64,000 nt of DNA, taken from the NCBI RefSeq assembly GCF_019343475.1, contig NZ_CP072453.1:3658001-3722000 (forward strand). Direction: 5' to 3'. Below, one piece after another: positions 53,875 through 62,483 of the stretch. The notes under the pieces are model-generated. The model saw only the letters and a program-made list of their open reading frames with translations, ran no database searches and was not told the DNA's origin. The translations under genes were made by a program, and so were the position numbers. Source of the stretch: Providencia sp. R33. GTDB lineage: Bacteria > Pseudomonadota > Gammaproteobacteria > Enterobacterales > Enterobacteriaceae. How positions within the stretch are numbered: position 1 is the stretch's first letter; each line of letters starts with the position of its first letter.

Positions 53875-56769
53875 ATGAAAAGCCCATTTAAATCTATACC
53901 CATTATATTGGTATCAATATTTTATGCTTATCCTTCATTGGCATTAAAAGGCTATGAAGATACAGAAAAGCAAATTTTAGATAAAAGAAATGACTGGCTT
54001 CAAGGCATTAAAAATGAAGCAATCACACCCCCCCCCTCTGAAAACTCCCTCGCAGCAGAGAAAGACAGGGTGATTTACCATGAAAAAAGAAAAATAACGG
54101 GTGAGCGAAAAACACTCGCAGAAGCGGATAAAAACCAAAAAAAAGATTATTTATCAAGCACATTTAATAAAGTTATATTCGGTGAAAATAAACAGAACAT
54201 TGATTTAGCAGAGAATCGCCCCTTCAAAAAGCTGCAATCTTTATTTAACCAAGGCCATACCACTCAGTTAGACCCTAAACAGCCCGAAAAGGCGATGGAA
54301 TTTAGTTTAAAAGACCATTTTCTTCGCGGTCGGCCAAAACACGTTCTCGACCCCAATGGTGAGTACCTGCCAGATTATACAAAAATAACAGGCTCATCGT
54401 ACCCAAGTGGCCATGCTTGGAGTGCTTATAAACAAGCAGCAACCTTATCAATGTTATTCCCTAAGAAAATAAAAGCGATAGACAGCCGAGCTGCTGAATA
54501 TGGTGAAAGCAGAGTCATCGTTGGGGCGCATTTCCCAACTGATATCATCGCTTCGCGAACAGGGAATTATTATTTACTTGCCCAACACTTAGCAGATGAC
54601 AAGATTGCTGAATCATTTGCTACCTTAGCCAAAGATGCCTATTCCAGCTTACCCAGTCAATGTCGGCATTCTCTCAATAACTGCTTTGCTACCGAACCAG
54701 AAGGCAGCCCCAAAGTTGGAAATGCCTATACCATCCCCACACTCACCCCCGATAAATTTCCTAAATTAGCCAATAACTTACTGCGGATGCGTTTTGCCTA
54801 TCTGACCGAAGAACAACGGCTGAGTATTATCGCCAATACCGCCTATTCCCCTGAATCTATTTCAGGTTGGAACATCAATAAAGATGACCCAAATACTTAT
54901 TGGGGGTTAATCAATCTACCTGAAGCTTATGATGGCCCGACTTATTTCTATGACGACTTTATGATTAGCCAAAACAAAAGTGCGTATAGCTTAGAGACAT
55001 ATTTAACTAACGATGAGTGGAAAAAAAACATTCATGGCCCTGGGAAATTAATCAAATCCGGCACTGGCACACTCATTTTATCAGGCAACAATCGCTTTGC
55101 TGGCCTACACCTCAACGAAGGTTATATCACTTTAGCTGGCGAAAATACTTACGCAACACGGTCATCCGTCAATGGTGGGGAGCTAACCATAAACGGTAGT
55201 TTGAATTCCCCATTAGATATACACACAGGGCTCGTTATCAATAATGGGAAAATGCACGATGTCAGTATTCATAATGGAGGGCTACTTAAGGGTAATGGAC
55301 CAATTCGCAACTTAACCGTAAAAAGCGGTGGGGCGATTACCCCTGGCAAAAATAAAGCCGTGACTATCGAGATTGCCGACTCTGTCACATTTGAACCCAA
55401 TAGCTTATATCCTGTTGAAATTACAGAGGATGGAAAAAGTGACAAGATTAATAGCCAAGGCTTAGCGGTGTTAAATGGAGGAGCTGTCAGTGTTACGTTT
55501 CAGGGTAAAAAAACCGCGCTCACCGCAGAACAAATCGTTCAGTTGCTGGATAAAGAATACGTCATCTTGAGTGCAAAAAAAGGGGTAAAAGGCCAGTTCG
55601 ATTCGGTACAACCCGGCTATACCTTTGTTAAATCTAAACTCATGTATTCACCAAATGACGTCATCCTAAACTTTTCACGCAGTGAAATACCGTTTGCCTC
55701 TTTCGCTGAAACACCAAACCAAAAAGCCATTGCAACCGTACTTGATACTTTGCCAAAGCAGCACCCGTTATATACCAGCCTGATATTGTCTGATGAAAAC
55801 ACGGTGAAAGATACAATATATGAATTATCCAAACCAATTCATGCGCATATATTATCAAATAAAATCAACAACACGCTGCCTATTCGACGAAAACTGCTTG
55901 AGCAGGTTCGCGCCTCCGAGTCATTAAATCAGGTCAATGAGAATAAAAGGGACTTCTGGCTAAGCACGCTATTTCAACAAGAAAATAGGCCCAGTGACAA
56001 TAATTCGACCAGCTATAACGCCTCTGCAAATGGTGTGTTCATCGGCCTAGGCCAGCGGTTTTATCATGATAGCATTATGGCGGGCATCGCCTTAGGTGCC
56101 ACACAAGGTTCATTATCCAGCGCGGGTAACACGAGCGATAATGTCAGCTACCATATAGCAGCTTATGGCGGCGCACACATAAAACCGATTGTTCTTCGAG
56201 GTGGTTTTGAATATAGCAGCACTGCCATCGATATAAAAAGATATGTGAACCTACAGACGTCTACTGATACCAATACATCGACCTACGACATTGCATCAAG
56301 CCAAGCTTTTATTGAAGCGGCTTATCCTTTCACAACGTCTTTCATAAATATCGAGCCTTTTACAAATTTTGCCTATATCAATACACACAACCAAGCCATG
56401 TATGAAGATGGGACTCGATCAATATTAAGTGCTGACAAACAAAGCACTGCCACTTTACTTTCCATGTTAGGGCTACGTATTGATAACCGTTGGGTTCTCA
56501 ACAGCCAGTTTCAACTTGGCCTATATGGTGAACTTGGCTGGCAACACCAATATGGCAACCTAGAGCGAAAGATAAACTTAAAGTTCCCACAAACAGGTGC
56601 TGAGTTTGTTTCACAAAGCGTTGATGCCCCTCGGGATAGTGTGACTGCAAGGGTTGGGGCAAATTTAGACATTGGTGACGGTTATAAAGTATCTCTTGAT
56701 TACAGCAAGCTAAAATCTAACGATTACGACAATAACAATGTTAATGCTAAGTTTTCCTTGTCGTTTTAA
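53875..56769 (+). CDS. Autotransporter with N-terminal PAP2/class A acid phosphatase passenger
   Basis: A 964-residue type V secretion protein. A signal peptide covers about residues 1-23. Residues 140-225 contain the full acid phosphatase signature: K146-x6-R153-P154 (KDHFLRGRP), PSGH at 177-180 and S212-R213-x5-H219-x3-D223. Residues about 385-430 carry an autotransporter-associated repeat (GPGKLIKSGTGTLILSG), leading into a beta-helix-like stretch. The last 270 or so residues form the beta barrel and end in Phe (KFSLSF). It should display or release a phosphomonoesterase at the cell surface. A run of nine C at 54028-54036 lies near the 5' end of the frame. Confidence 0.9.
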   Translation: MKSPFKSIPIILVSIFYAYPSLALKGYEDTEKQILDKRNDWLQGIKNEAITPPPSENSLAAEKDRVIYHEKRKITGERKTLAEADKNQKKDYLSSTFNKVIFGENKQNIDLAENRPFKKLQSLFNQGHTTQLDPKQPEKAMEFSLKDHFLRGRPKHVLDPNGEYLPDYTKITGSSYPSGHAWSAYKQAATLSMLFPKKIKAIDSRAAEYGESRVIVGAHFPTDIIASRTGNYYLLAQHLADDKIAESFATLAKDAYSSLPSQCRHSLNNCFATEPEGSPKVGNAYTIPTLTPDKFPKLANNLLRMRFAYLTEEQRLSIIANTAYSPESISGWNINKDDPNTYWGLINLPEAYDGPTYFYDDFMISQNKSAYSLETYLTNDEWKKNIHGPGKLIKSGTGTLILSGNNRFAGLHLNEGYITLAGENTYATRSSVNGGELTINGSLNSPLDIHTGLVINNGKMHDVSIHNGGLLKGNGPIRNLTVKSGGAITPGKNKAVTIEIADSVTFEPNSLYPVEITEDGKSDKINSQGLAVLNGGAVSVTFQGKKTALTAEQIVQLLDKEYVILSAKKGVKGQFDSVQPGYTFVKSKLMYSPNDVILNFSRSEIPFASFAETPNQKAIATVLDTLPKQHPLYTSLILSDENTVKDTIYELSKPIHAHILSNKINNTLPIRRKLLEQVRASESLNQVNENKRDFWLSTLFQQENRPSDNNSTSYNASANGVFIGLGQRFYHDSIMAGIALGATQGSLSSAGNTSDNVSYHIAAYGGAHIKPIVLRGGFEYSSTAIDIKRYVNLQTSTDTNTSTYDIASSQAFIEAAYPFTTSFINIEPFTNFAYINTHNQAMYEDGTRSILSADKQSTATLLSMLGLRIDNRWVLNSQFQLGLYGELGWQHQYGNLERKINLKFPQTGAEFVSQSVDAPRDSVTARVGANLDIGDGYKVSLDYSKLKSNDYDNNNVNAKFSLSF
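54028..54036 (+). repeat. C9 homopolymer inside the autotransporter gene
   Basis: Nine consecutive C encode Pro52-Pro54 just after the signal peptide, in an AT-rich gene. Slippage by one base would truncate the protein early. Tracts of this kind mediate on-off switching of surface proteins in other bacteria. Confidence 0.85.
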
Positions 56770-56949
56770 CCTTTGCTGACAGAATTATATGATTGAAAAT
56801 CGTCTAAAAATTAAATTATCGATTATTAGGCGATTTTTTGTTTTTCTGAAAGACAAGTCAGAAACGATAGACCCACAATAAAACTCGATATTTTGCTAAT
56901 CTTTGCCCATAGTTAACGCATTGAGTTTCATCTAAATATCGAGGCTTTT

Positions 56950-57297
56950 ATGTTTGAGTTAACTTTTTTACGTGAATTATTAGGCTCTAGCGTTCACGTG
57001 CTTCAATTATTGTTAGAAGCTATTTCGGTTATCTGTGTGATTATTGGTTTAATCAAAACATTGATTGTGTGGTTCCGTGTCAAAATCGCGCGTACTGCAC
57101 GTTATTGTTTTGGTGACTGGCTAGCTACTGCGTTGGAATTTCAGTTAGCCGCAGATATTTTAGCCACCACGGTTGACCCTGATTTAGACAGCCTGATCAA
57201 ATTAGGTATCATCGCCGTGATCAGAACGTTCCTGAACTATTTCTTAGCAAAAGAATTAGAACACCAACCACAACAGCATACTCACAAAACACAATAA
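56950..57297 (+). CDS. DUF1622 family membrane protein
   Basis: A 115-residue protein with a hydrophobic segment at about residues 13-42, a basic loop (RVKIARTARYCFGDWLATALEF) and a second hydrophobic part (LIKLGIIAVIRTFLNYFLA). It fits the DUF1622 family, which has no known function. The His/Gln-rich tail is unusual. It stands alone between the autotransporter and asd. Confidence 0.8.
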   Translation: MFELTFLRELLGSSVHVLQLLLEAISVICVIIGLIKTLIVWFRVKIARTARYCFGDWLATALEFQLAADILATTVDPDLDSLIKLGIIAVIRTFLNYFLAKELEHQPQQHTHKTQ

Positions 57298-57316
57298 ATT
57301 ACCGAGCCCCTTTAAC

Positions 57317-57350
57317 GAAAAAAGCCTGCACAACATTCATGTGCAGGCTT
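57317..57350 (-). terminator. Terminator of asd
   Basis: AAGCCTGCACA (57322-57332) pairs with TGTGCAGGCTT (57340-57350); the T-run is on the minus strand. Confidence 0.85.
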
Positions 57351-57375
57351 GATAAAACTCGGTATTCGTTTGTAA

Positions 57376-58482
57376 TTACAGTAAAATTCTCAACATACGA
57401 CGCAGCGGTTCAGCGGCGCCCCATAACAGTTGGTCACCAACTGTAAAGGCAGACAAATACTCTGGGCCCATGTTCAGTTTACGCAGACGCCCTACTGGCG
57501 TGCTTAATGTACCTGTGACTGCTGCGGGTGTTAGCTCACGCATAGTAATTTCACGGTCATTCGGCACCACTTTTACCCAGTCATTATGAGAAGCCAACAG
57601 TTGCTCAACCTCTTTTAATGGGATATCTTTTTTCAGTTTTAAGGTAAAAGCTTGGCTATGACAACGCAGTGCGCCAACACGAACACATAAACCATCCACT
57701 GGAATGATGTTATTACCTGTTGCTAAGATTTTGTTAGTTTCCGCTTGGCCTTTCCACTCTTCGCGGCTTTGGCCGTTTTCCAGCGCTTTATCAATCCACG
57801 GAATTAAACTGCCCGCTAATGGCACACCGAAAGCATCCGTTGGCATTGTGCCGCTACGGGTAAAGTCGGTTACTTTTTTCTCGATATCTAAAATTGCGGA
57901 TGCTGGGTCTTGCAGTTCTTTTGCCACTTGTGTGTGTAATGAACCCATTTGCGCTAAAAGTTCACGCATATTACGTGCACCAGCACCTGATGCCGCTTGG
58001 TAGGTGGCAACAGATGCCCATTCAACTAAATTATTGGTGAATAACCCGCCTAAAGACATCAACATCAAACTGACCGTACAGTTACCACCAACAAAGGTCT
58101 TAATGCCTTTATTTAATCCATCTTGGATATGTTGGTTATTCACTGGGTCTAAAATGATAATTGCATCATCTTTCATACGTAATGAAGATGCTGCATCAAT
58201 CCAATAGCCATTCCAGCCAGATTCACGCAGTTTCGGATAAACATCATTGGTATAGTCACCACCTTGGCAACTAATGATAATATCCAATGCTTTTAGTGCA
58301 TCAATATCAAACGCGTCTTGTAACGTACTACGGTGGCCGCAGTAAGTAGGTGCTTCAGCACCATGTTGTGAGGTCGTAAAGAACACAGGACGAATTCCAT
58401 CAAAATCACGCTCTTCAACCATTCTCTGCATCAGTACAGAGCCTACCATTCCTCGCCAGCCAACAAATCCTACATTTTTCAT
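57376..58482 (-). CDS. asd: Aspartate-semialdehyde dehydrogenase
   Basis: Reduces aspartyl phosphate to the semialdehyde, the branch point to lysine, diaminopimelate, methionine and threonine. The 368-residue protein has NVGFVGWRGMVGSVL for NADP binding and catalytic Cys135 in GGNCTVSLML. Monocistronic between two terminator-like hairpins. No lysine riboswitch is seen upstream. Confidence 0.97.
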   Translation of the reverse strand: MKNVGFVGWRGMVGSVLMQRMVEERDFDGIRPVFFTTSQHGAEAPTYCGHRSTLQDAFDIDALKALDIIISCQGGDYTNDVYPKLRESGWNGYWIDAASSLRMKDDAIIILDPVNNQHIQDGLNKGIKTFVGGNCTVSLMLMSLGGLFTNNLVEWASVATYQAASGAGARNMRELLAQMGSLHTQVAKELQDPASAILDIEKKVTDFTRSGTMPTDAFGVPLAGSLIPWIDKALENGQSREEWKGQAETNKILATGNNIIPVDGLCVRVGALRCHSQAFTLKLKKDIPLKEVEQLLASHNDWVKVVPNDREITMRELTPAAVTGTLSTPVGRLRKLNMGPEYLSAFTVGDQLLWGAAEPLRRMLRILL

Positions 58483-58813
58483 TTCTATTCACCCTGTTTG
58501 TTTAATATTTTACCAAGAAATTTCCAGTTCCGACTCAAGCCCTCTTAGATGCTGCCATTTTTATCATTCATCGGGCATTCACATAAGTTGAAGCTAGAAA
58601 TTTTTCGGATGTATTAAACCTGACAAAATATGCCCCAGTGTGCAAGTGAATTTCATCACTATTAACTGAATGATTAGTAACAAAACTAATGATCGACGAA
58701 ATATCTGAATATTTTTTCCAAATTGGAAAATTGCCTTTCGCCATTCATCCCTACATAGAGCCTACTCAGACAAGTAAAATCAAGCTAATTATCATAGAAA
58801 TGAGTCTTGCACG
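58483..58813. other. Divergent promoter region asd/mdtL
   Basis: No ORF is present in 331 bases. The clear element is a perfect 17-bp palindrome at 58714-58730, listed separately. Confidence 0.6.
58714..58730. promoter_or_regulatory. Perfect palindrome before mdtL
   Basis: TTTTCCAAATTGGAAAA is a perfect 17-bp palindrome 83 bases before the mdtL ATG and contains LysR-type T-N11-A spacing. It may be the binding site of the downstream LysR protein YidZ. Confidence 0.45.
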
Positions 58814-59986
58814 ATGAAAAAATATGTCCTTTTTAGTTTTTGGATAGTGTTAATTTATCCGATTGGCGTTGACCTACACCTAACAGGTCTTCCTCTCATT
58901 GCTGTAGACCTAAAAGCCAGTGAAAGCCAATTACACATGGCATTTTCCATTTATCTTGCGGGCATGGCATCAACCATGCTCATCGCTGGCTGGTGTGCCG
59001 ACCATATAGGCAGAAAACCCGTTCTCTTGGTTGGAACTCTGCTGTTTACCATTGCATCCGTAATGGTGGGCACGGCATCAACCGTTTCTGTCTTTCTAGG
59101 CGCTCGTTTTCTGCAAGGAATTGGGGCAGGTTTTTGTTATGTCGTCACCTTCGCATTATTACGTGATGTCTTGTCTGCTCAAGTAAGAACTCAGGTTTTA
59201 TCTGCCATGAATGGTATCACATGCATCGCCCCTGTCCTTGCCCCAGTTATCGGTTTTATTCTTTTACTGTTCTATCACTGGTCTGCGATGTTCTATTTCA
59301 TGGCAGCTTATTCCGCACTCAGCTTCGTTTTCTGCTTAGTTTCTATTAAAGAAACTAAACCTGTAATTTCCACAATAGAAAAGTCACCACAATCAAATGA
59401 ACAATTGTTTAATCAATTATTTCTTTCTCGTTTAGCTATATCCTGTCTCGGAATGGCTGTTATTCTAACCTATGTCAATGTTGCACCTATCATCTTAATG
59501 ACTAACCTTGATTTTACGGCAGGGGAATTTTCAACATCAATGGCGTTGCTGGCTGTAGTCAGTATGGTGACATCGTTCTCAATGCCTAAATTAATTTCCT
59601 TATTTAAAAATCAATCCATCCTATATACTGCACTCAGCCTATTTTTACTTAATGCATTAATACTATTGGTCTTTATGACTTATCTTAACCACATAGCTCT
59701 GTTATTCATCGTATTTGCATTCTGTGGTGCTGGGTTTTCAATGTTATTTGGGATCATTATGAGCCAAGCCTTATCTCCCTTTACTCAACGTGCTGGATTG
59801 GCCAGCTCAGTATTAGCTATAGGGCAATTAAGCTTTGCTTCATTGTATATTTGGATAATGGGTTGGATTGGCATATCGTCTTTAAATATGCTTTTAATTA
59901 TCTTATTAGTGACAGGTATGGTTGGGTTCACATTACTCAAAATACCCGTTTCTCAAACGAAGAGTAAGGTTGCTATCTATGAATAA
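58814..59986 (+). CDS. mdtL: MFS multidrug efflux transporter MdtL
   Basis: A 390-residue DHA1-type drug:H+ antiporter (E. coli MdtL has 391 residues) with 12 predicted membrane segments. Matching segments are LIYPIGVDLHLTGLP, FSIYLAGMAS, the motif-A loop ADHIGRKPVLLVG and ARFLQGIGAGFCYVV. E. coli MdtL gives modest chloramphenicol resistance when overproduced. It overlaps yidZ by 8 bases. Confidence 0.88.
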   Translation: MKKYVLFSFWIVLIYPIGVDLHLTGLPLIAVDLKASESQLHMAFSIYLAGMASTMLIAGWCADHIGRKPVLLVGTLLFTIASVMVGTASTVSVFLGARFLQGIGAGFCYVVTFALLRDVLSAQVRTQVLSAMNGITCIAPVLAPVIGFILLLFYHWSAMFYFMAAYSALSFVFCLVSIKETKPVISTIEKSPQSNEQLFNQLFLSRLAISCLGMAVILTYVNVAPIILMTNLDFTAGEFSTSMALLAVVSMVTSFSMPKLISLFKNQSILYTALSLFLLNALILLVFMTYLNHIALLFIVFAFCGAGFSMLFGIIMSQALSPFTQRAGLASSVLAIGQLSFASLYIWIMGWIGISSLNMLLIILLVTGMVGFTLLKIPVSQTKSKVAIYE

Positions 59987-60947
59987 GATATTGCATCGAT
60001 TAGACTTAAACTTACTGGTTATTTTGCAATATCTTCTTGAGGAACGTAGCGTTAGCTTAGCGGCTAACCGCTTATCTGTGACACCATCTTCGGTAAGTAA
60101 ATCATTGGCAAAACTACGTGATTGGTTTGGCGACCCCTTATTTATTCGAAGTCCGCAAGGGTTAGTTCCAACTACGCTAATGCACCAAATTGAAAAATCA
60201 CTACCTGAATTTTTAAATTTATCAAACTATATAGCCAATATTCGCGATACAGAAAAACCCAAAGGGATCAACTTCCGTCTAATGATGGAAGCGCCTCTTA
60301 ATCTCATCATGCTACATGACTTATCATTAAAAATATTAAATCAATACCCTGAATCAAGTGTAAGAGTCCATGATTGGGATTATAACTCCCTTGCAAGTAT
60401 CATTGCTGGTGATGCTGATATCGGTGTTTTAGGTCGGGAAAGTCATCACAAATCAAAAGAATCCATTAAATTAATTCCAGATATTCTTAATTTTGAAATA
60501 CTCTTCACTGACAGGCCTCTCGCTTTTGTACGGCTGGACCATCCACTTCTAAAGGAAGAATGGAATTTAACTAACCTTCTGAAATACCCACATATTAGCA
60601 CTGAATACAGCAACCGCATTCCTTGGGCTTTAGATGACCTACTACAAAGTATAAAGCTCGCTCGTCATATTCATTTATCGTACTCATCATTTGAACAATC
60701 ATTATTAATGGCATCTCATTCAGGGCATTCATTGGTCACCTGTGCGCCAAGTTATTGCCAACATTATGTCAATCAATTCAAACTCAATTTAGTATGCCTT
60801 CCGATCCCTATCGACGAAAGTTTGTACCAACAACTTGATATTCCTTTTTTAATGTTGTGGCATAAACGAAATGCCTATAATTCCAAGACATTATGGTTAA
60901 GAGAGCAAATTAAAACGGGCATTTCTGCTTTTATGAATGGAATATAA
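59979..60947 (+). CDS. yidZ: LysR-family regulator YidZ
   Basis: A 322-residue regulator from the ATG at 59979 (MNKILHRLDLNLL), preceded by TAAGG and overlapping the mdtL end by 8 bases. The winged helix has SVSLAANRLSVTPSSVSKSLAKLRDWF (about residues 26-53). The pair mdtL-yidZ also occurs in E. coli. YidZ targets are unknown; NO-related effects have been reported in E. coli. Confidence 0.9.
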   Translation: MNKILHRLDLNLLVILQYLLEERSVSLAANRLSVTPSSVSKSLAKLRDWFGDPLFIRSPQGLVPTTLMHQIEKSLPEFLNLSNYIANIRDTEKPKGINFRLMMEAPLNLIMLHDLSLKILNQYPESSVRVHDWDYNSLASIIAGDADIGVLGRESHHKSKESIKLIPDILNFEILFTDRPLAFVRLDHPLLKEEWNLTNLLKYPHISTEYSNRIPWALDDLLQSIKLARHIHLSYSSFEQSLLMASHSGHSLVTCAPSYCQHYVNQFKLNLVCLPIPIDESLYQQLDIPFLMLWHKRNAYNSKTLWLREQIKTGISAFMNGI

Positions 60948-61031
60948 CTGATTGTTATTTAAAAGCTGAGATGTACGAAATATATCCATACATTCCAGCT
61001 TTATCAAAATACAGGGAAATGAAACGCAGAT

Positions 61032-61172
61032 TTAACGTTTTTTCTTACAACCTTGTACTGCTTTAAAACGCGGATTTGTTTTACAAATCACATACACGCG
61101 CCCACGACGGCGAACCACTTGGCAATCTGGGTGGCGTGTTTTTGCTGTTTTTAATGAACTCAACACTTTCAC
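61032..61172 (-). CDS. rpmJ2: 50S ribosomal protein L36, type B (zinc-independent paralog)
   Basis: A 46-residue basic protein (KVLSSLKTAKTRHPDCQVV to AVQGCKKKR) matching E. coli YkgO. It starts with GTG three bases after rpmE2, whose end supplies GAGGATAA as ribosome site. It lacks the CxxC zinc ribbon start of the main L36, though Cys17, Cys30 and Cys42 are present. It is expected to replace zinc-bearing L36 when zinc is scarce. Confidence 0.93.
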   Translation of the reverse strand: MKVLSSLKTAKTRHPDCQVVRRRGRVYVICKTNPRFKAVQGCKKKR

Positions 61173-61174
61173 GT

Positions 61175-61435
61175 TTACTTATCCTCTGTTTGCAGAAAAC
61201 GCCCAAAACGTTTCTGAAATTGTGCGGTTTTCCCTTCTTGAGAAATTAATTTCTGTTTTCCGGTATAGAACGGATGGGATTGAGAAGAGACGTCCAGCGT
61301 GACATACGGGAAGGTTTCGCCTTCAAATTCAATCGTTTTTTCAGTTTTAATCGTTGAACCCACTTTGAAATAGGCATCCGCACTGGTGTCATGGAAAACC
61401 ACTGTGCGATATTGAGGATGGATCCCTTGTTTCAT
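61175..61435 (-). CDS. rpmE2: 50S ribosomal protein L31, type B (zinc-independent paralog)
   Basis: An 86-residue protein (MKQGIHPQYRTVVFHD to GRFLQTEDK) of the YkgM type without zinc-binding Cys. I chose the ATG at 61435, with AGGTGG upstream, over a GTG at 61444. First gene of a two-gene operon behind a Zur box. It replaces zinc-containing L31 in zinc starvation and so frees zinc. Confidence 0.95.
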   Translation of the reverse strand: MKQGIHPQYRTVVFHDTSADAYFKVGSTIKTEKTIEFEGETFPYVTLDVSSQSHPFYTGKQKLISQEGKTAQFQKRFGRFLQTEDK

Positions 61436-61450
61436 AATAACCACCTAAAT

Positions 61451-61473
61451 GTAATGTTATAATATAACAATAC
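61451..61473. promoter_or_regulatory. Zur box before rpmE2-rpmJ2
   Basis: The 23-bp sequence with core ATGTTATAATATAAC is nearly identical to the gamma-proteobacterial Zur consensus. It starts 16 bases before the rpmE2 ATG, where bound Zur would block transcription. Confidence 0.85.
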
Positions 61474-61581
61474 ACCGTTTAAAAATGGCGCGCAATTATT
61501 TTCTTTATCTAAAGTGAAAAGAGAAGAAGACTGGCGTTATTTTTCTAATAACGCCAGTAAGTGGGGTGATAATCAAAAACC

Positions 61582-62205
61582 TTAACGATAACCTTGTGAT
61601 AACGGAACTTCAGGATCTGGCTCACCGGTGATACGGTTTCTTAAATCGCGACGAATAATCTCAATCGACCAAAACCAAATTAAATGGCCAAAAATTTCAG
61701 AGACATTTTCGTACCAAGGTAAATCTAAAAGTGGTGGTGTTAAGCCCATTAAAGGAAATGAAATCATATGGACAAACAACTGAGCTAATGCCCCAGCTAA
61801 CAAGCCTTGCCATAATTTAATTTTTGGGAAAATTTCGGCAACGATGCAATAACCAATCGCAAAGACTAATGAAAATAGAATATGCGTCACGCCAACCCAA
61901 TTAAAAACATGCCCTGCAAATGTGTACACGGCGGCATTGGGGTCCACCATCCCCAACCAATCCCTTAAAAAAACATACGGTGGATTGAGGAAATTACGTG
62001 AGCAATCAACTTGCTCCGCAACGCGGATTAGCGTTTCAGGTGAACAAGCCACATTAAACATGTCGGTTGGGCTACGTGGCGGTAAAGGCACTTCTGCCCC
62101 CCACTTCACGAAAGCAGAAACAATTCCACTGATAATACCGACAAAGAAAGCAACACCATAACGGCGACGTTTTTTTTCTGTGATATAAAAGAATCCCCGA
62201 GCCAT
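61582..62205 (-). CDS. yagU: YagU family inner membrane protein (DUF1440)
   Basis: A 207-residue membrane protein close to E. coli YagU: RRYGVAFFVGIISGIVSAFVKWGAE, EVPLPPRSPTDMFN, DPNAAVYTFAGHVFNWVGVTH, and EIIRRDLRNRITGEPDPE at the end. Four or five hydrophobic segments. E. coli YagU is linked to acid resistance; the mechanism is unknown. Confidence 0.9.
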   Translation of the reverse strand: MARGFFYITEKKRRRYGVAFFVGIISGIVSAFVKWGAEVPLPPRSPTDMFNVACSPETLIRVAEQVDCSRNFLNPPYVFLRDWLGMVDPNAAVYTFAGHVFNWVGVTHILFSLVFAIGYCIVAEIFPKIKLWQGLLAGALAQLFVHMISFPLMGLTPPLLDLPWYENVSEIFGHLIWFWSIEIIRRDLRNRITGEPDPEVPLSQGYR

Positions 62206-62483
62206 AGAACCTCTTTATTTGACTTAAGTTTTTTTGAGATCCATTTATTCTCTTTTTGTGAACATCCGTAAATGATGTGAATCAATAAAATAATAATCAC
62301 CAGTAGAAATAATTACCGCTCTAATTGCTGCACCTAGCTCACTGAACAAAAATAAAAACCAAAACGATAATTTCTCTAGGCATAATCTTTTGTATAATTA
62401 AGCCATCACATACGACCATTTAATTGTTTATCAAATGGATACGTCATTACCGGTGATAAACACACCATTTGGGGAAGAGGAAA

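Noticed and set aside
58483..58813. Lysine riboswitch upstream of asd
   Set aside because: I could not find the conserved lysine-box core, and the space before asd is short.
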